A stretch of 64,000 nt of DNA from contig CM041465.1 in the NCBI GenBank assembly GCA_023213395.1, positions 199,461,741 through 199,525,740 on the forward strand. Reading direction: 5' to 3'. The position numbers and the translations under genes were made by a program. Below are positions 12,395-22,429 of the stretch, in pieces. Numbering within the stretch: the stretch's first letter is position 1; every line of letters begins with the position of its first letter. The stretch is from Cycas panzhihuaensis. Lineage: Eukaryota; Cycadophyta. The notes below the pieces were generated by a model. It had not been told where the DNA came from, ran no database searches, and saw nothing but the letters and a program-made list of their open reading frames with translations.

Positions 12395-13310
12395 TTTTTT
12401 TTTTTTGCCCTCAAAGCATAGATAGAGTTGGGTGTTGTACTATAAATTGTTTATTTTCCCATGTTTTATTTACCTAGGCATTTAATTTAGAGGTTTTTTG
12501 GTTTGGATGTCGAGAATGTTCATTGGTTCAAGAACAATAACCCCACTCTTTATCCAATGGCATGAATAATTGTTGTTGTACAAATCGCCTTTTTAAGGAA
12601 AGAGTCATGTAAGACATTATGGATTTAAGTGAAACTGGGTAATGCCAAGGCATATGCCACTTCTTTTTCACGTACCTTATAGGTCCTATAAAATTCTAGA
12701 GATAGTTTATGCTTTTGAGACTTATTTAGAGAAGCTTTCTTATATGATTGCATTTCAAGATACATCCAATTTTCTTCTAGAAATGATCTTTTTGCCCTAT
12801 GTTGACCATGCTATTGTTTTCTTATGTTTTCCTATGATTTTCTAAGATTTCCTATGATTGTTTTATGTGGTTTTGTACATCTTTCACCTTGGTGTTGATA
12901 TGGATGCAACTTTTTATTGAGAGAGGCATATACTTGTAAAGAGTTATGAATGGGGCTACTTTTTCCATAGAGTGGTGTGTTATTTTACCTTTCTACTAGG
13001 TGAAGTCATTTATGCCATTGGGTTTGTTTATTCTCAACAAAACTTTTATGAAAATCCCTATAAGGCAATTATTAAATACCTTTATTTGACTATCGATTTG
13101 TGTGTGGTATGTTGGGTTTATAGTGGGCTTGGTGACGACTAGTTTAAACATTTCTTACTAGAATTCCCTATCACTAACAATTACCTTAGGAAACTTGTGA
13201 AATTTATATATTTATTTAAGGAACAGGTCAATTATCTACATGGCTCTAGAGGTTAATTGCATACTGCTAAAATGTATATCCTTTATCAAATGTATTAATT
13301 TGGTAGTATG
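12395..13310 (-). pseudogene. Ty3/gypsy integrase, C-terminal half, decayed
   Basis: Read on the minus strand from about 13300 downwards, the order of motifs is that of a plant gypsy integrase. It begins with a KDIHFSSMQLTS segment around the first core region, then FHKFPKVIVSDRE (the family reads HGFPxxIVSDRD, second catalytic aspartate). It continues with EMFKL, then TYHTQIDSQIKVFNNCL (family AYHPQTDGQTEVVNRCL, with the catalytic glutamate read here as lysine). After frame changes come NFIGPIRY, HPVSLK-like and TNEHSRHPNQKTSK (family EPxxILDxRxxKxR) pieces of the C-terminal domain. It ends near TWENKQF and LCFEGKKKK. Stops and at least two frameshifts are present. No linked RT from the same element is visible upstream; A inserted nearby at 13.9 kb. 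Confidence 0.72.
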
Positions 13311-13755
13311 ATATTGCTAAATCCTAAAAAATGAATAAAATAAGAATTTTAAAAGGCAAAAATAATTAGGACAACATCCAATCAGTGCTAAATAACTAGA
13401 CAAAGAAGAGGTAAAGAGGGATAACTAGCATTATAAGAGACGAGGCCTTTAGTCCCTACACAATAAAATTTCTATTTATAATCATAGGTAACCTAGGATC
13501 TAGGGTTCAAAGTACAAGTTGATGACATGCCAAATAAGTCACATCATACCAAAGAACATGGATTTTCAAGTTTAAAACCTTAAAGTTAGTGACTAATATT
13601 AACTATACCACAACTTAAAATTTTAAATTTAAAAGTTAAAGAAATAATCCTCTTTTGAGATGTTTGGTGTAGAAACTAGGTCATTTGAGGAAAGAAGGCA
13701 AAGGTTAAGATCCAACTATGATTTACCCATAGAAAAAGAGAGTGAAAATGATACT
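13311..13755. other. AT-rich spacer, nothing recognised
   Basis: No protein motif continues the gypsy integrase upstream and no LTR ends are visible. The segment ends at the copia integrase tail and element A. Confidence 0.4.
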
Positions 13756-13759
13756 TGAC

Positions 13760-13897
13760 TACTAAGGAGGACAAAAATATGAGAAATACAACTATATATA
13801 ACTTCATATGTTTGAGGGTTATAAAGCTTATACTTCTTCATCCCATCACCATAGCCAATGAGAATAGACTTCTGTGCCTTAAAATCAAGCTTCATCC
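13760..13897 (-). pseudogene. Ty1/copia integrase C-terminal fragment (older than A)
   Basis: The minus strand encodes MKLDFKAQKSILIGYGDG and then KKYKLYNPQTYEVIYS, the copia motif K-L-D-x-K-[SA]-x-K-C-I-F-[IL]-G-Y...YKLYDPxTxKVI. It lies just outside the left LTR of element A. Element A has its own copy of this segment at about 16.75-16.9 kb, so this is a separate, earlier insertion into which or beside which A landed. Only this piece survives. Confidence 0.6.
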
Positions 13898-13907
13898 TTT
13901 GTAGGCT

Positions 13908-14222
13908 AAGTGAAGGAAGGATGGATCTAGGAGATAAATCACTCACATGCACACAATGGCAATGGAGAATGAAAAAGAAGATGAAATGAGATATGAGAGT
14001 AAGCTTGGAGGTGAGAATGAATAATGACTCCTTCATTGAGATTTCACCTTTTATTATTGAGGGTGAGCATTAGGGTTAGGATTTTCCCGCTTAATGACAT
14101 GAATCTGAAATTACATCTAAACACATATAAAGTACATTTCATTAAGAGACTAATGCTAATAATATATCTTAAGGTCAGATAATTAATCTACACAAATGAC
14201 CTTGATATATTAACCTCTTTCA
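13908..14222 (-). repeat. 3' LTR of element A
   Basis: The right edge is exact. On the minus strand the LTR begins TGAAAGAGG at 14222, immediately after the purine tract ATTAAGGGGGAGAT (14223-14236), which is the polypurine tract. Its sequence aligns with both LTRs of element C (34226-34532, 41443-41749). The left edge near 13908 is inferred from that alignment and could be off by about 10 bp. Confidence 0.75.
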
Positions 14223-14711
14223 ATCTCCCCCTTAATGGTGGAAGGTTATTTTTAGAAAATCTATTCTATGAGGTCTTCATTTGAGCCTCATTATTATATT
14301 AAAATTTTAAATGACACTTTTGTAGGAAAACCTTTATGGGGAATAAAAACCCATGAACTTTCTAAGATCTATAATCCATTTTATAAATCAAAATGGCTAA
14401 GGTGGCTCTTTGATGTAACCTGATAGACAAGCAGCTTAAATGTGCAGGTTAATCTGCTAAGTCTCTATATATTGTTTGGTCATCCCCTATGCCCTTTTGG
14501 GTTTTCACAAGTTCTGATTTTCCAAAACAAGTACAACCCTTATCCTTCTATGCCCACATGGGGTTTTCATAAAGAGGATAGAGCAGAGATTTACTCTTAT
14601 TCTTCCGCGCCCACAAGGGGTTTTCATGGAAAGAATAGAGTATGATGATCTTGTTGTCATCTTCTTTGATCAATCGAAGATGGAGGCCCTAAGGCCGAGT
14701 TGCCTTAAGAA

Positions 14712-16164
14712 CTATTTAAATTTCACTCTTTGCAGCGATTTGGTGAAGATATCAGCCACTTGATCTGCTGTGGGGCAGTAATCTAATTGAATTGTGCCAT
14801 CATGAACAAGTTCCCTAATCTTGTGGATTTTCGTACTTATGTATTTAGTATGATCATGAAATACAGGATTTTTCGCCATGCAGATTGCTGATTGATTATC
14901 CATATGAAGACTCGTAGGACTTGTTTGGGTGATATTCAATGTTTCTAATATTTTTCTCAGCTATATCACCTCTTTATTGGTCTAAAAGGCAGTGATGTAT
15001 TTAACTTCGATAGTTGAATCTGTAACTATCTTCTGTCGTATGGATTTCCATGATATTGGTGCTGTTCTAAGAAATGTTACATACCCGCATCGAGATCTTT
15101 CTCAGATCTTTATCTCCTACAAAGTCTGAGTCTATGTATGCAGAAAGCTTGAAGTCTAAATTAGGTTCATACAACAGACCATATTTGTTGGTCATCTTAA
15201 GGTATCTCAACATTCGCACTGCTGCCTGCCAATGATTCTGCTTAGGATTTGTTATGTAACGAGCAAGAATGCCGACATAGTGTATAATATCTGGCTTTGT
15301 ATTGGTAGTGTGGATGAGGCTACCTACAAGTTTCCTGTAGAGTGTTACGTCTGCCTCCATACTGTTACCTTCAACTGAGAGTTTGGTGTTAGGATCTATA
15401 GGTAACATCACTGGTCAAGCATCTTCTAACTGAAACTTGGTTAGAAGATCGTTGATGTATTTTTCTTAGGAGAGGAAAAATTTTAAGTTCTTTTGTGTTA
15501 CTTCAATTCCCAAGTAATATTTCATTAAACCGAGGTCAGACAATTCGAATGTTTTGCCAAGGTCCTTTGTTAGTTGGCTTATTACCGGTTCACTATTACC
15601 CATTACTAGCATGTCATCTACAAAGATTATGAGATAAGTGACTTTATCCTTATGGCACTTGATGAACAACATTGCATCAATATCTTGTTAGTCACAAACC
15701 TCATATCTAAGTTGCATTATCCTTTCAGACAACTTGGCAAACCAAGCGCAAGGGACTTGTTTAAGGCCATACAAGGACTTTTTGAGTCTGCAAACCTTAT
15801 GCTCTTGATCTTCAATTTCATATCCTTCTAGATGAGCCATGTAAATTTCTTCTTAAAGATATCCATTGAGAAACACGGTCTTAATATCGAGTTGGTGGAT
15901 TTTCCAACCCTGTTGATCAACCAAGGCCACAAGAGTTTTAATTGTAGGCGACTTGGTTGAAGGTGCAAAAACTTCAGTGTAGTCAATGCCTTCCCTTTGT
16001 GTAAATCCTTTAGCTACCAACCTTGCCTTGTGTTTTTCAAGGGTGCTGTCTAATTTATATTTATTTTTGAACACCCATTTATTTTGAACTACCTTTCTGC
16101 CAAGTGGTAGATCAACGAGCTCCCATGTACCATTCTTGATAAGAGATTGGTACTCTTCATTCAT
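14712..16164 (-). pseudogene. Element A reverse transcriptase and RNase H
   Basis: The domains run from high to low coordinates. RT begins with MNEEYQSLIKNGTWELVDLP and continues NKWVFKNKYK, KARLVAKGFTQREGIDY, EVFAP and HQLDIKTVFLNGYL (15853-16164). After stops and frame changes comes IIFVDDMLV with the catalytic VDD, then FELSDLGLMKYYLGIEV (15466-15672). The RNase H part has KLVGSLIHTTNTKPDI, HWQAAVRMLRYLK and AYIDSDFVGD (15067-15411), and ends with LHMDNQSAICMAKNP and DQVADIFTKSL (14712-14939). These are the copia-type RT and RNase H that make and process cDNA in virus-like particles. Frame breaks between all four segments make this copy inactive. Amino-acid conservation is much better than in C. 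Confidence 0.9.
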
Positions 16165-16323
16165 GGCGTTTCTCCAAGCTGTATGCTTTACATCTTCTTA
16201 GTACGTTAAGGGCTCTTCATTAAAAGTAAGGTGCAATTCTGTTGGTTCAAGCTCAATATATAATGATTTCTACATCCTTACTCTATAGGCACTTCGAGTG
16301 CCAATTTTGTCCATCTCATCTAG

Positions 16324-18107
16324 TCATATGTCCTTATTGAGTTGGCAGGGTTCTCGAGATCCTCGAGTTGGGAATGATATTCTTATTTCCCTAACTTCTT
16401 GGTTCTCATCATGTTCATTAAAATGATTATTTTGTGAGGAGGATGCTGATGTGCCTGAGGAAGATGGTCCTTCTACCACTGTTTTACCTTTGTCAACTGA
16501 AGGTGGAGAGGATGGTTCTTCTATAATAGCTTTGCCTTTGTCTACTCTATTATCTTCAAAATATGGTGTTGGATGTGCACTCATTGGTTCAGAGTCACAA
16601 CTTATATCCTCCAAGGCTCTATTGTCAACTTTCAATATTTGGAGTAATTTATGTCTGTCCCTTCCCCTCTAAATTTTATAATTTAAACATCATACTTGAT
16701 AACATTATTGTAGCAGCGTGAGGGTACTATAGAGTCTAATTTAAGTAACCGATCTTCTGTCTCTGCAAAAATGACATCTCTAGTAACGATGAATTTTCAT
16801 TGTGAAGGTATGAAGACCTTATACCTTTTCTTATCCATAGGGTATCTAACAAAGATACCTTTAAGTGCTTTTAGTTGGAGTTTATTTTAATCTGCATCTA
16901 GAATATGGTCATAACATGTAGAGCTAGAAATTTTAAAGTAGTGAACAATGGGGGCTTGTCCTGACCACTTTTCATTAGGTGATTATGCTTCCTTTGATGG
17001 GCTAACAACATTGATACAATAAACAATTATCGAACTTGCTTCAGCCTATACATAGGCAGGTATATTTTTATATATTAACATAGCACGAGCCATGTTCATG
17101 ATTGTCCTATTTATGCGCTCGGCAACTCCATTTTGCTGTGGGGTATATGCTACTATTGTTTAATGATTGATGCCATTGTCTCGAAGGTAGCTTTCAAACT
17201 CATATGAGGTATATTCACCACCATTATCAGTTTGAAGACATTTGAGTTGATAACCTGACTCTTTTTCAATGAGGGCTTTGAATTCCTTGAATATACATAA
17301 TGCTTCATCTTTCTTGTGTAGAAAAGCTACCCATACTTTTATAGTGAAATCATCAATGAAAGAGATGAAATATAACTTGCCCTTCAATGAAGGAATGGGC
17401 ATTGGCCCGCATAAATCAGAGTGTACCAATTATAACAGATAACTCGATTTCCACTGACTTTTAGAAAATGGTTGTCGATGAGATTTGGCAATGATACAAG
17501 CTTCACATTTAAAGGGCTTAGAGGAAAACTTTGGAAGGTTTGGAAGAGTGTTAGAAATATCTCTAACTCTATCAATGGGAACATGGTCCATACGAGCATG
17601 CCAAAGAGCTTCTGATGACAACGTTGGATGGGTTAAGATGGAATTAAATGCAAATTCTTCATCGGCATGAGGGCTTTGGGCATAATGGGCTTTAGAAGAT
17701 AGAGAGCCATTCAGTCGAAAGTGTTTGCCAGAGAGATGTCTAGTCAAAACCACCTGATTAGTTGGAGGTTGAATGACCTTAAGAGTCTGGTCATTTGCGA
17801 TTACACTCAGATCAAATCCACAGGAAACAAGTGTGGATAAAGAGAGTAGGTTTTGTTTGAGATTGGGTATGTATAAGACATCAAGCAATGCAAAATCTTC
17901 TAAGCCTGGGAGTTTCAGGTGAATGTTGCCAATTCCTTCAACAGGTTGTTGTGATTTATCAGCCATGTGAACAACTCCATGAACATTTGAGTCAAATGTT
18001 TGATATAGACTACGATTGCAGGTCATATGTTGAATTGCTCCTATGTCTATGATACACTGTCCATCGATTAAATCCATATTATTGGCAATTCCAATAAGTC
18101 TTGGCAT
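16324..18107 (-). pseudogene. Element A protease, integrase and linker
   Basis: The frame at 17430-18107 begins with the protease site CIIDIGAIQHMT, where serine of the D-S-G triad has become isoleucine. It runs through DVLYIPNLKQNLLSLSTL to the pre-integrase zinc region, LWHARMDHVPIDRVR then FKCEACIIAK (HHCC type). The next frame (17160-17429) is the integrase core: VHSDLCGPMPIPSLKG, FIDDFTIKVW and TDNGGEYTS carry the first aspartate, the family FIDD strand and the second aspartate. [16 protein letters not shown] with the catalytic glutamate follows at 17.04-17.15 kb. The C-terminal domain at 16.75-16.9 kb reads KGIFVRYPMDKKRYKVF. The linker before RT (16324-16635) contains a duplicated acidic motif, VDKGKAIIEEPSS and VDKGKTVVEGPSS. 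The integrase would join cDNA to the host chromosome. Confidence 0.88.
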
Positions 18108-19255
18108 TGGTGAAGGGAATTCACAAGTGATATATCCACACCGAGCTTCAAAGTATCTCTTTGGTTGGTCAATGACATTTGATGCGAAGATCCCTTAATT
18201 CTTTGAATGTGTGCTTGTGCAAAACCTGCACTACTAAAGGATTCTTCACAAGTTTCTTCAACATTGTGAGCTCCATGTTTTGGTTGGAACTTGGCCAACT
18301 TATAAGTGACAGTTCTGCAAGCTTTTGCTAAGTGTCCTTTATAGTTACAACAATCATACATAATAGTTTGATTACTAGTCCTTGAAGAAGTATTGGTTTA
18401 GCCTGACTATCTTGCTCTTTGTTGAGGTAACCCTTGGCCTTGAAACTGTTGAGGTTATGATTAAGGATTTGATTGACCTTGTGGATGATTTCCCATATTT
18501 CATCCTCTTCCTCTTGCTCGGTTATTTCCTCTGCCACGAGAGGGACCTTAATTTTTTGTGTAGCAAACTTCTTCTTCTACCTCAAAGGCTACATCTAGAA
18601 GAGAGTCAGAGGCTACAAAGTTTGTATCAAAGGTCTTGTCAAATTCTATGAACTTCTCGGCAGGTGCTTCGAAGTTGAGTGTCTTCCATGTTCCACTAGA
18701 TTGAAGACTTCCAAGCAAGTTTTTATAATCAAGGACATGTAAACATGACTAGATCAAAAATGCCCAAGTGATGCATTGGGTCTTAAAGTCTTTGTCAATT
18801 GCTTGTTTGATTGGTCGAAGGAGATTTATTGTCTCATGAGCTTATCCCTTCTGCATTTTTAATTTGTTCATTTTCAAAACAAGATGAACAAATTCTAAAT
18901 CTGACTTTGTATCAAAGTTCTTTTTAAGAACTTCTAAGACCTTCAAGGCTGTATCATGTTCCTCTTCGTTTATCAAGTTGTGCAAGGAGTGATCAATGAC
19001 CAACAAAATTCCTACACAAATCTTTTCATCATCTATCTCCCATTGTAGTTTAGTTACAACATCTGTAGGAGCTATTGGGGTAGATCCACTAGAAGTAGTT
19101 GTTGTAGCCATTGCTGGTATGCTAGGTGTAGGCTGTAGGTGGGATCTCCAAAGGCCTTCATACTTTGCAGAATTTTTAATTCTAGTGTACCATATATCCC
19201 AGTTTTCTTTGCCTTTTAATATGCAGTTAACATTTTGCTTGAATTGAGATGACAT
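18068..19255 (-). pseudogene. Element A gag
   Basis: The start is set by the ATG at 19255: MSSQFKQNVNCILKGKENWD, with the copia gag pattern of a short N-terminus and N/W-x-x-W. The frame runs to a stop at 18842 and includes a TTTTSSGSTP low-complexity insert and LEVLKKNFDTKSD (family W..L...F). Later frames at 18328-18537 and 18068-18361 hold the tail and a zinc knuckle, YDCCNYKGHLAKAC. It lacks the first cysteine of CX2CX4HX4C, which reads tyrosine here. Gag would form the particle and bind the RNA. C carries the same N-terminus at about 39.45 kb, which supports this start. Confidence 0.82.
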
Positions 19256-20830
19256 GGTGATGATGAAGAAGTAGAAGAGATGATAGAAGTATGTACCACT
19301 GATACATGTGGCTAGTACACCTAGCGCAATAGGGATGTAGAAATAATTGTTATGATGAGAAGCAAGTAATGATTAACTATTTTTTAACAATTATATAAAA
19401 ATTGAATATAAGTAATGATACAAGAATGAGGCCTAATGTAGAGCTAGCAAAGAGTGGTGATGTGTCATGCCACTAACCCCTAACTTATATCTAAATGTAG
19501 GTGAGGTTTTGATGCCTAAGGCTTCTAGTATACAATTAGGGCCTTCACCCGCGATATTAGCACCTGTGCTTGGTGATGAAATTCAAGTCACAGTGGAGCC
19601 CAGGTACTCCCAGTCCTCACCCAGTTCACCAATGAGCAACTATATACCTCCTTTGAAGAGTCAAACAGTACTACATATCCCACGAATATAATGGATATTG
19701 GATCAAGTTAATTTTAATCTTGCATTAAGGTTTTCAAATTTTTTGGGTGGTTATCAGGATTATCCCTGATTGGAGGCCATAAGTATGGCTAACCTGTCCC
19801 TCCACCACTATTCCGGTTAAGACCAGACCCAATATGAAACTCACACCTCACTTAGGGCTTAGACTTCAACTAACTTTGGTCTATTTCAACCAAGGCGAGT
19901 GTGCGCACAAGTTAAGAACTACCAGTATAGATTGTACAGATGAGATTCCTTTTAGGAATAGTGTAAGATATTTCCGTATAACTGAAAACTGAAATAGAAA
20001 CTTATCAAATGTGCTTGCTTGCTTTTCATGCTTACTTTGTTATTATTGATGCTTTTATGATGTTTTATTTTTGTTGCTGCTTTTGTGATGCTTTATTATT
20101 GTTGCAGCTTTTATGATACTTTATGTTATGTATACAAATAGAAAAGCATGCTAGATTTAGTAGGGGAACCGAATGTTACTTCCGATCTAAGGTTTTTCAT
20201 ACTTTAATACAATGTTTCCAAATATGATTTTAGAAGTTTTGATACAAAAGCCAGAATAGGCTAAAAAGTGAATCAACTTACCACTAAAATGATGATTTTT
20301 CTAAATCTATATGCATGCTATTTTACCATATTTTGTGATTTTTTCACAATATTTCCAAATAATGATAAATGTGTAAATTTTTAAAAATTACAAATATGAA
20401 GGCCTAAATGATGAAATCTGAATTTATGATAAAAGGAAAAAGTATTCAGAATGTCGTTTCTAATAGAGTTGTGAAGTCATATTTCAGAAAAGGCACAAAA
20501 AATTTTCTGCCCAAAAAAACACCAAAGTAAAATCATGCTAGATCAATTATCTCAGAATTTGAACTTTAATATGTTAAAAGTTACATTTTGACATGTACAT
20601 TAACTTTCCCTTCTACACCATCTGTAAAATCTGCCAAAAAATTACCCAAAATGCCCTTGCAAAGTTCTTTATGGGGTTGAGTAGGCAAAATTAGCAACCG
20701 TGAGAAAACTGCATATATCTCACTAATTAGTGGATGAAATTTGATGAAATTTATCTTAAACTGATCTTAAGATATAAATCTACTAGATCCCTTAATAAAA
20801 ATTTTAGATTGTCTTTTGTTTTATCTGCTA
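19256..20830 (-). other. Element A leader (5' untranslated region)
   Basis: This region lies upstream of gag on the minus strand. The part from 19440 to 19960 is clearly less AT-rich than its surroundings and aligns with 39830-40330 in the leader of C, for example gcctaaggcttctag, aatggatattggat and ttctttgaagagt-type blocks. The part at 20000-20830 is AT-rich and also resembles C's leader. No ORF is conserved between A and C here. The leader is cut off before the PBS and 5' LTR. Confidence 0.7.
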
Positions 20831-20832
20831 TA

Positions 20833-21255
20833 GGTGGTGATCCAGATATTGTTCGGGATGCTCTAGAGTCTAAAGAGAGCCAACTCTAGATGAAGGCCAT
20901 GTAAGAACAAATGATGGCCTTAGACAAAAATAATACATGGGATTTGGTGGATCTACCTAATGGTAGAAAACCTATTAATAACAAATAGATCTTCAAGAAG
21001 AAGTTTTGGGCAAATGGTACTATGGAAAAGTATAAGGCTCACTTGGTAGCAAAGGGTTATTCTTAGGTCAAAGGAATAGATTTTAGTGAGGTATTTTCTC
21101 CTATTGAAAAAGTTGCTTCAATTATATTTCTGTTGGCTGTAGTAGCTGCCTATGACCTTGAGGTGGATCAAATGGATGTGAAGATCTCATTTCTTCACGC
21201 TGACCTCGAGGAAGAAATTTATATGTTATAGCCTAAAGGGTTCTTTGTCGACCCA
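20833..21255 (+). pseudogene. Ty1/copia reverse transcriptase fragment (+)
   Basis: One plus-strand frame reads through the N-terminal RT domain. It has AL.KNNTWDLVDLPNGRKPI, FKKKFWANGTMEKYKAHLVA, GIDFSEVFSPIEKVASI and QMDVKISFLHADLEEEIYM, then KGF. There are five in-frame stops (20887, 20902, 20986, 21064, 21229). Each falls where the family has Trp or Gln, so each is explained by a single C-to-T or G-to-A transition, and there is no frameshift. It sits in the opposite orientation to element A and directly against A's broken end. No other domain of this element is recognisable. Confidence 0.85.
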
Positions 21256-22409
21256 TGGTTTATGTCCATTATATTGTAAAACCACAATGAAGCATACTGT
21301 AATGCTGTGTTTATATGTATTCTTATGTAACAGCACATGTAACATGATATGGTCATGGATGAGTCAAGGAGAAGAGTTGGGGTTCATTCATTTCTGTAAT
21401 TCTTTAGCTGTTGCTTAGATTAATAAAAGGTCTATGCTTAAACCTAAATCTCCTAGTGTTCTTTGTTTAGTGTTTGATTTGTTTATGTTATTTGTTCTTT
21501 ACATGGTTTAGAGTTTTGTTATCACATTGCTTCTGCAGTTATATTTTCTCTTTAGAGTTAGATGTTATAATGAGGGCAATGGATCTAGAAGATAATGAAG
21601 AAGATCCAGTTGTCGATGTCTTTGATTTTAACTTGTGATAAGTAAAATCCTTGTAAAGTAGGGTTGATCCTTCAATGTAAGGTGCCATGGGATAGGGAGA
21701 ATTATTTTACTAAAATTGTCTAGGACTTATACCTCACCTCGCCTGATTTAGAGACACTTATAACACACATTTTCATGGCCTCTAAAAGTGTGAAAAGATA
21801 TAATAATCTAAATTACATATCTTTGATAATCTCAAAAAATACTAATACACTATTACATCACATCAAAACTATTATAAATATTCATGAAAATTTGTATTAA
21901 ATACTGCCACAAGTCCCTTGAAATCTCATGTCCAATAGTTAAGAAAGAAAACACATGCCCCTACTTGGGGCATAAAAGCCTCATGAAATCACATGCCCTG
22001 TGAATAAGTAGATTTTCACTTCCATGCTACTACCATTAAAAACATCTTAGGCTTATATTTTTAACTAGAAATTTGACTAAACTGCCAATCCTCCATGAAA
22101 CCAAGGATATCAACATGCTAATATGTCACCACCATACCTACCATGACCTTCGATTACCATTTCACATACCCTTATTAGTGGAAATATACCATCAATGTAG
22201 AGCTGCATAGTACCAATATGCCTTCCACCTTTTGATTACCTACAATAGCTTACCACCATCTATAATTAGTCAAAAACCACTTTAATCTTTATTTTGTAAC
22301 CATGAAGGATGACAATATCATCATCAATAATGCTTCCTTAGGTCTAGAGTTTATTCATATCCAAGATAGCCTTTGGTTGATCCATTAGACCCATACGCCC
22401 TAAATTATT
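21256..22409. other. Spacer, possibly an eroded copia LTR
   Basis: Right after the RT scrap, 21290-21540 has features seen in copia LTRs (attaataaaagg, T-rich tail, ttatcacattgcttctgcag) but no second copy in the window, so an LTR call is not justified. The rest of the region to 22409 has no recognisable gene. Confidence 0.35.
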
Positions 22410-22414
22410 GAGCT
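22410..22414. repeat. Target-site duplication of element B, left
   Basis: GAGCT immediately before B's 5' LTR. The right-hand copy at 45964-45968 is GATCT, one mismatch. Confidence 0.7.
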
Positions 22415-22429
22415 TGTTAAAGTGGTATC
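22415..22429 (+). repeat. Start of B's 5' LTR, cut by E
   Basis: TGTTAAAGTG followed by GTATC. The 3' LTR of B begins TGTTAAAGTAGCATTATATC, so these 15 bases are the missing front of the 5' LTR. GTATC (22425-22429) is E's left target-site duplication and pairs with GCATC at 33449-33453. Confidence 0.85.

Larger units (their letters stand above)
13908..20830 (-). mobile_element. Element A: Ty1/copia retrotransposon, 5' truncated
   Basis: A minus-strand copia element with 3' LTR, PPT and gag-protease-integrase-RT-RNase H in standard order, and a leader of about 1.6 kb. It belongs to the same family as element C: LTR, leader and protein sequence all align. The 5' LTR, expected near 21.2 kb by comparison with C, is absent. 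At about 20830 the leader stops against a plus-strand copia RT scrap, so the right end was removed by deletion or rearrangement. No target-site duplication can be assigned. Confidence 0.85.
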
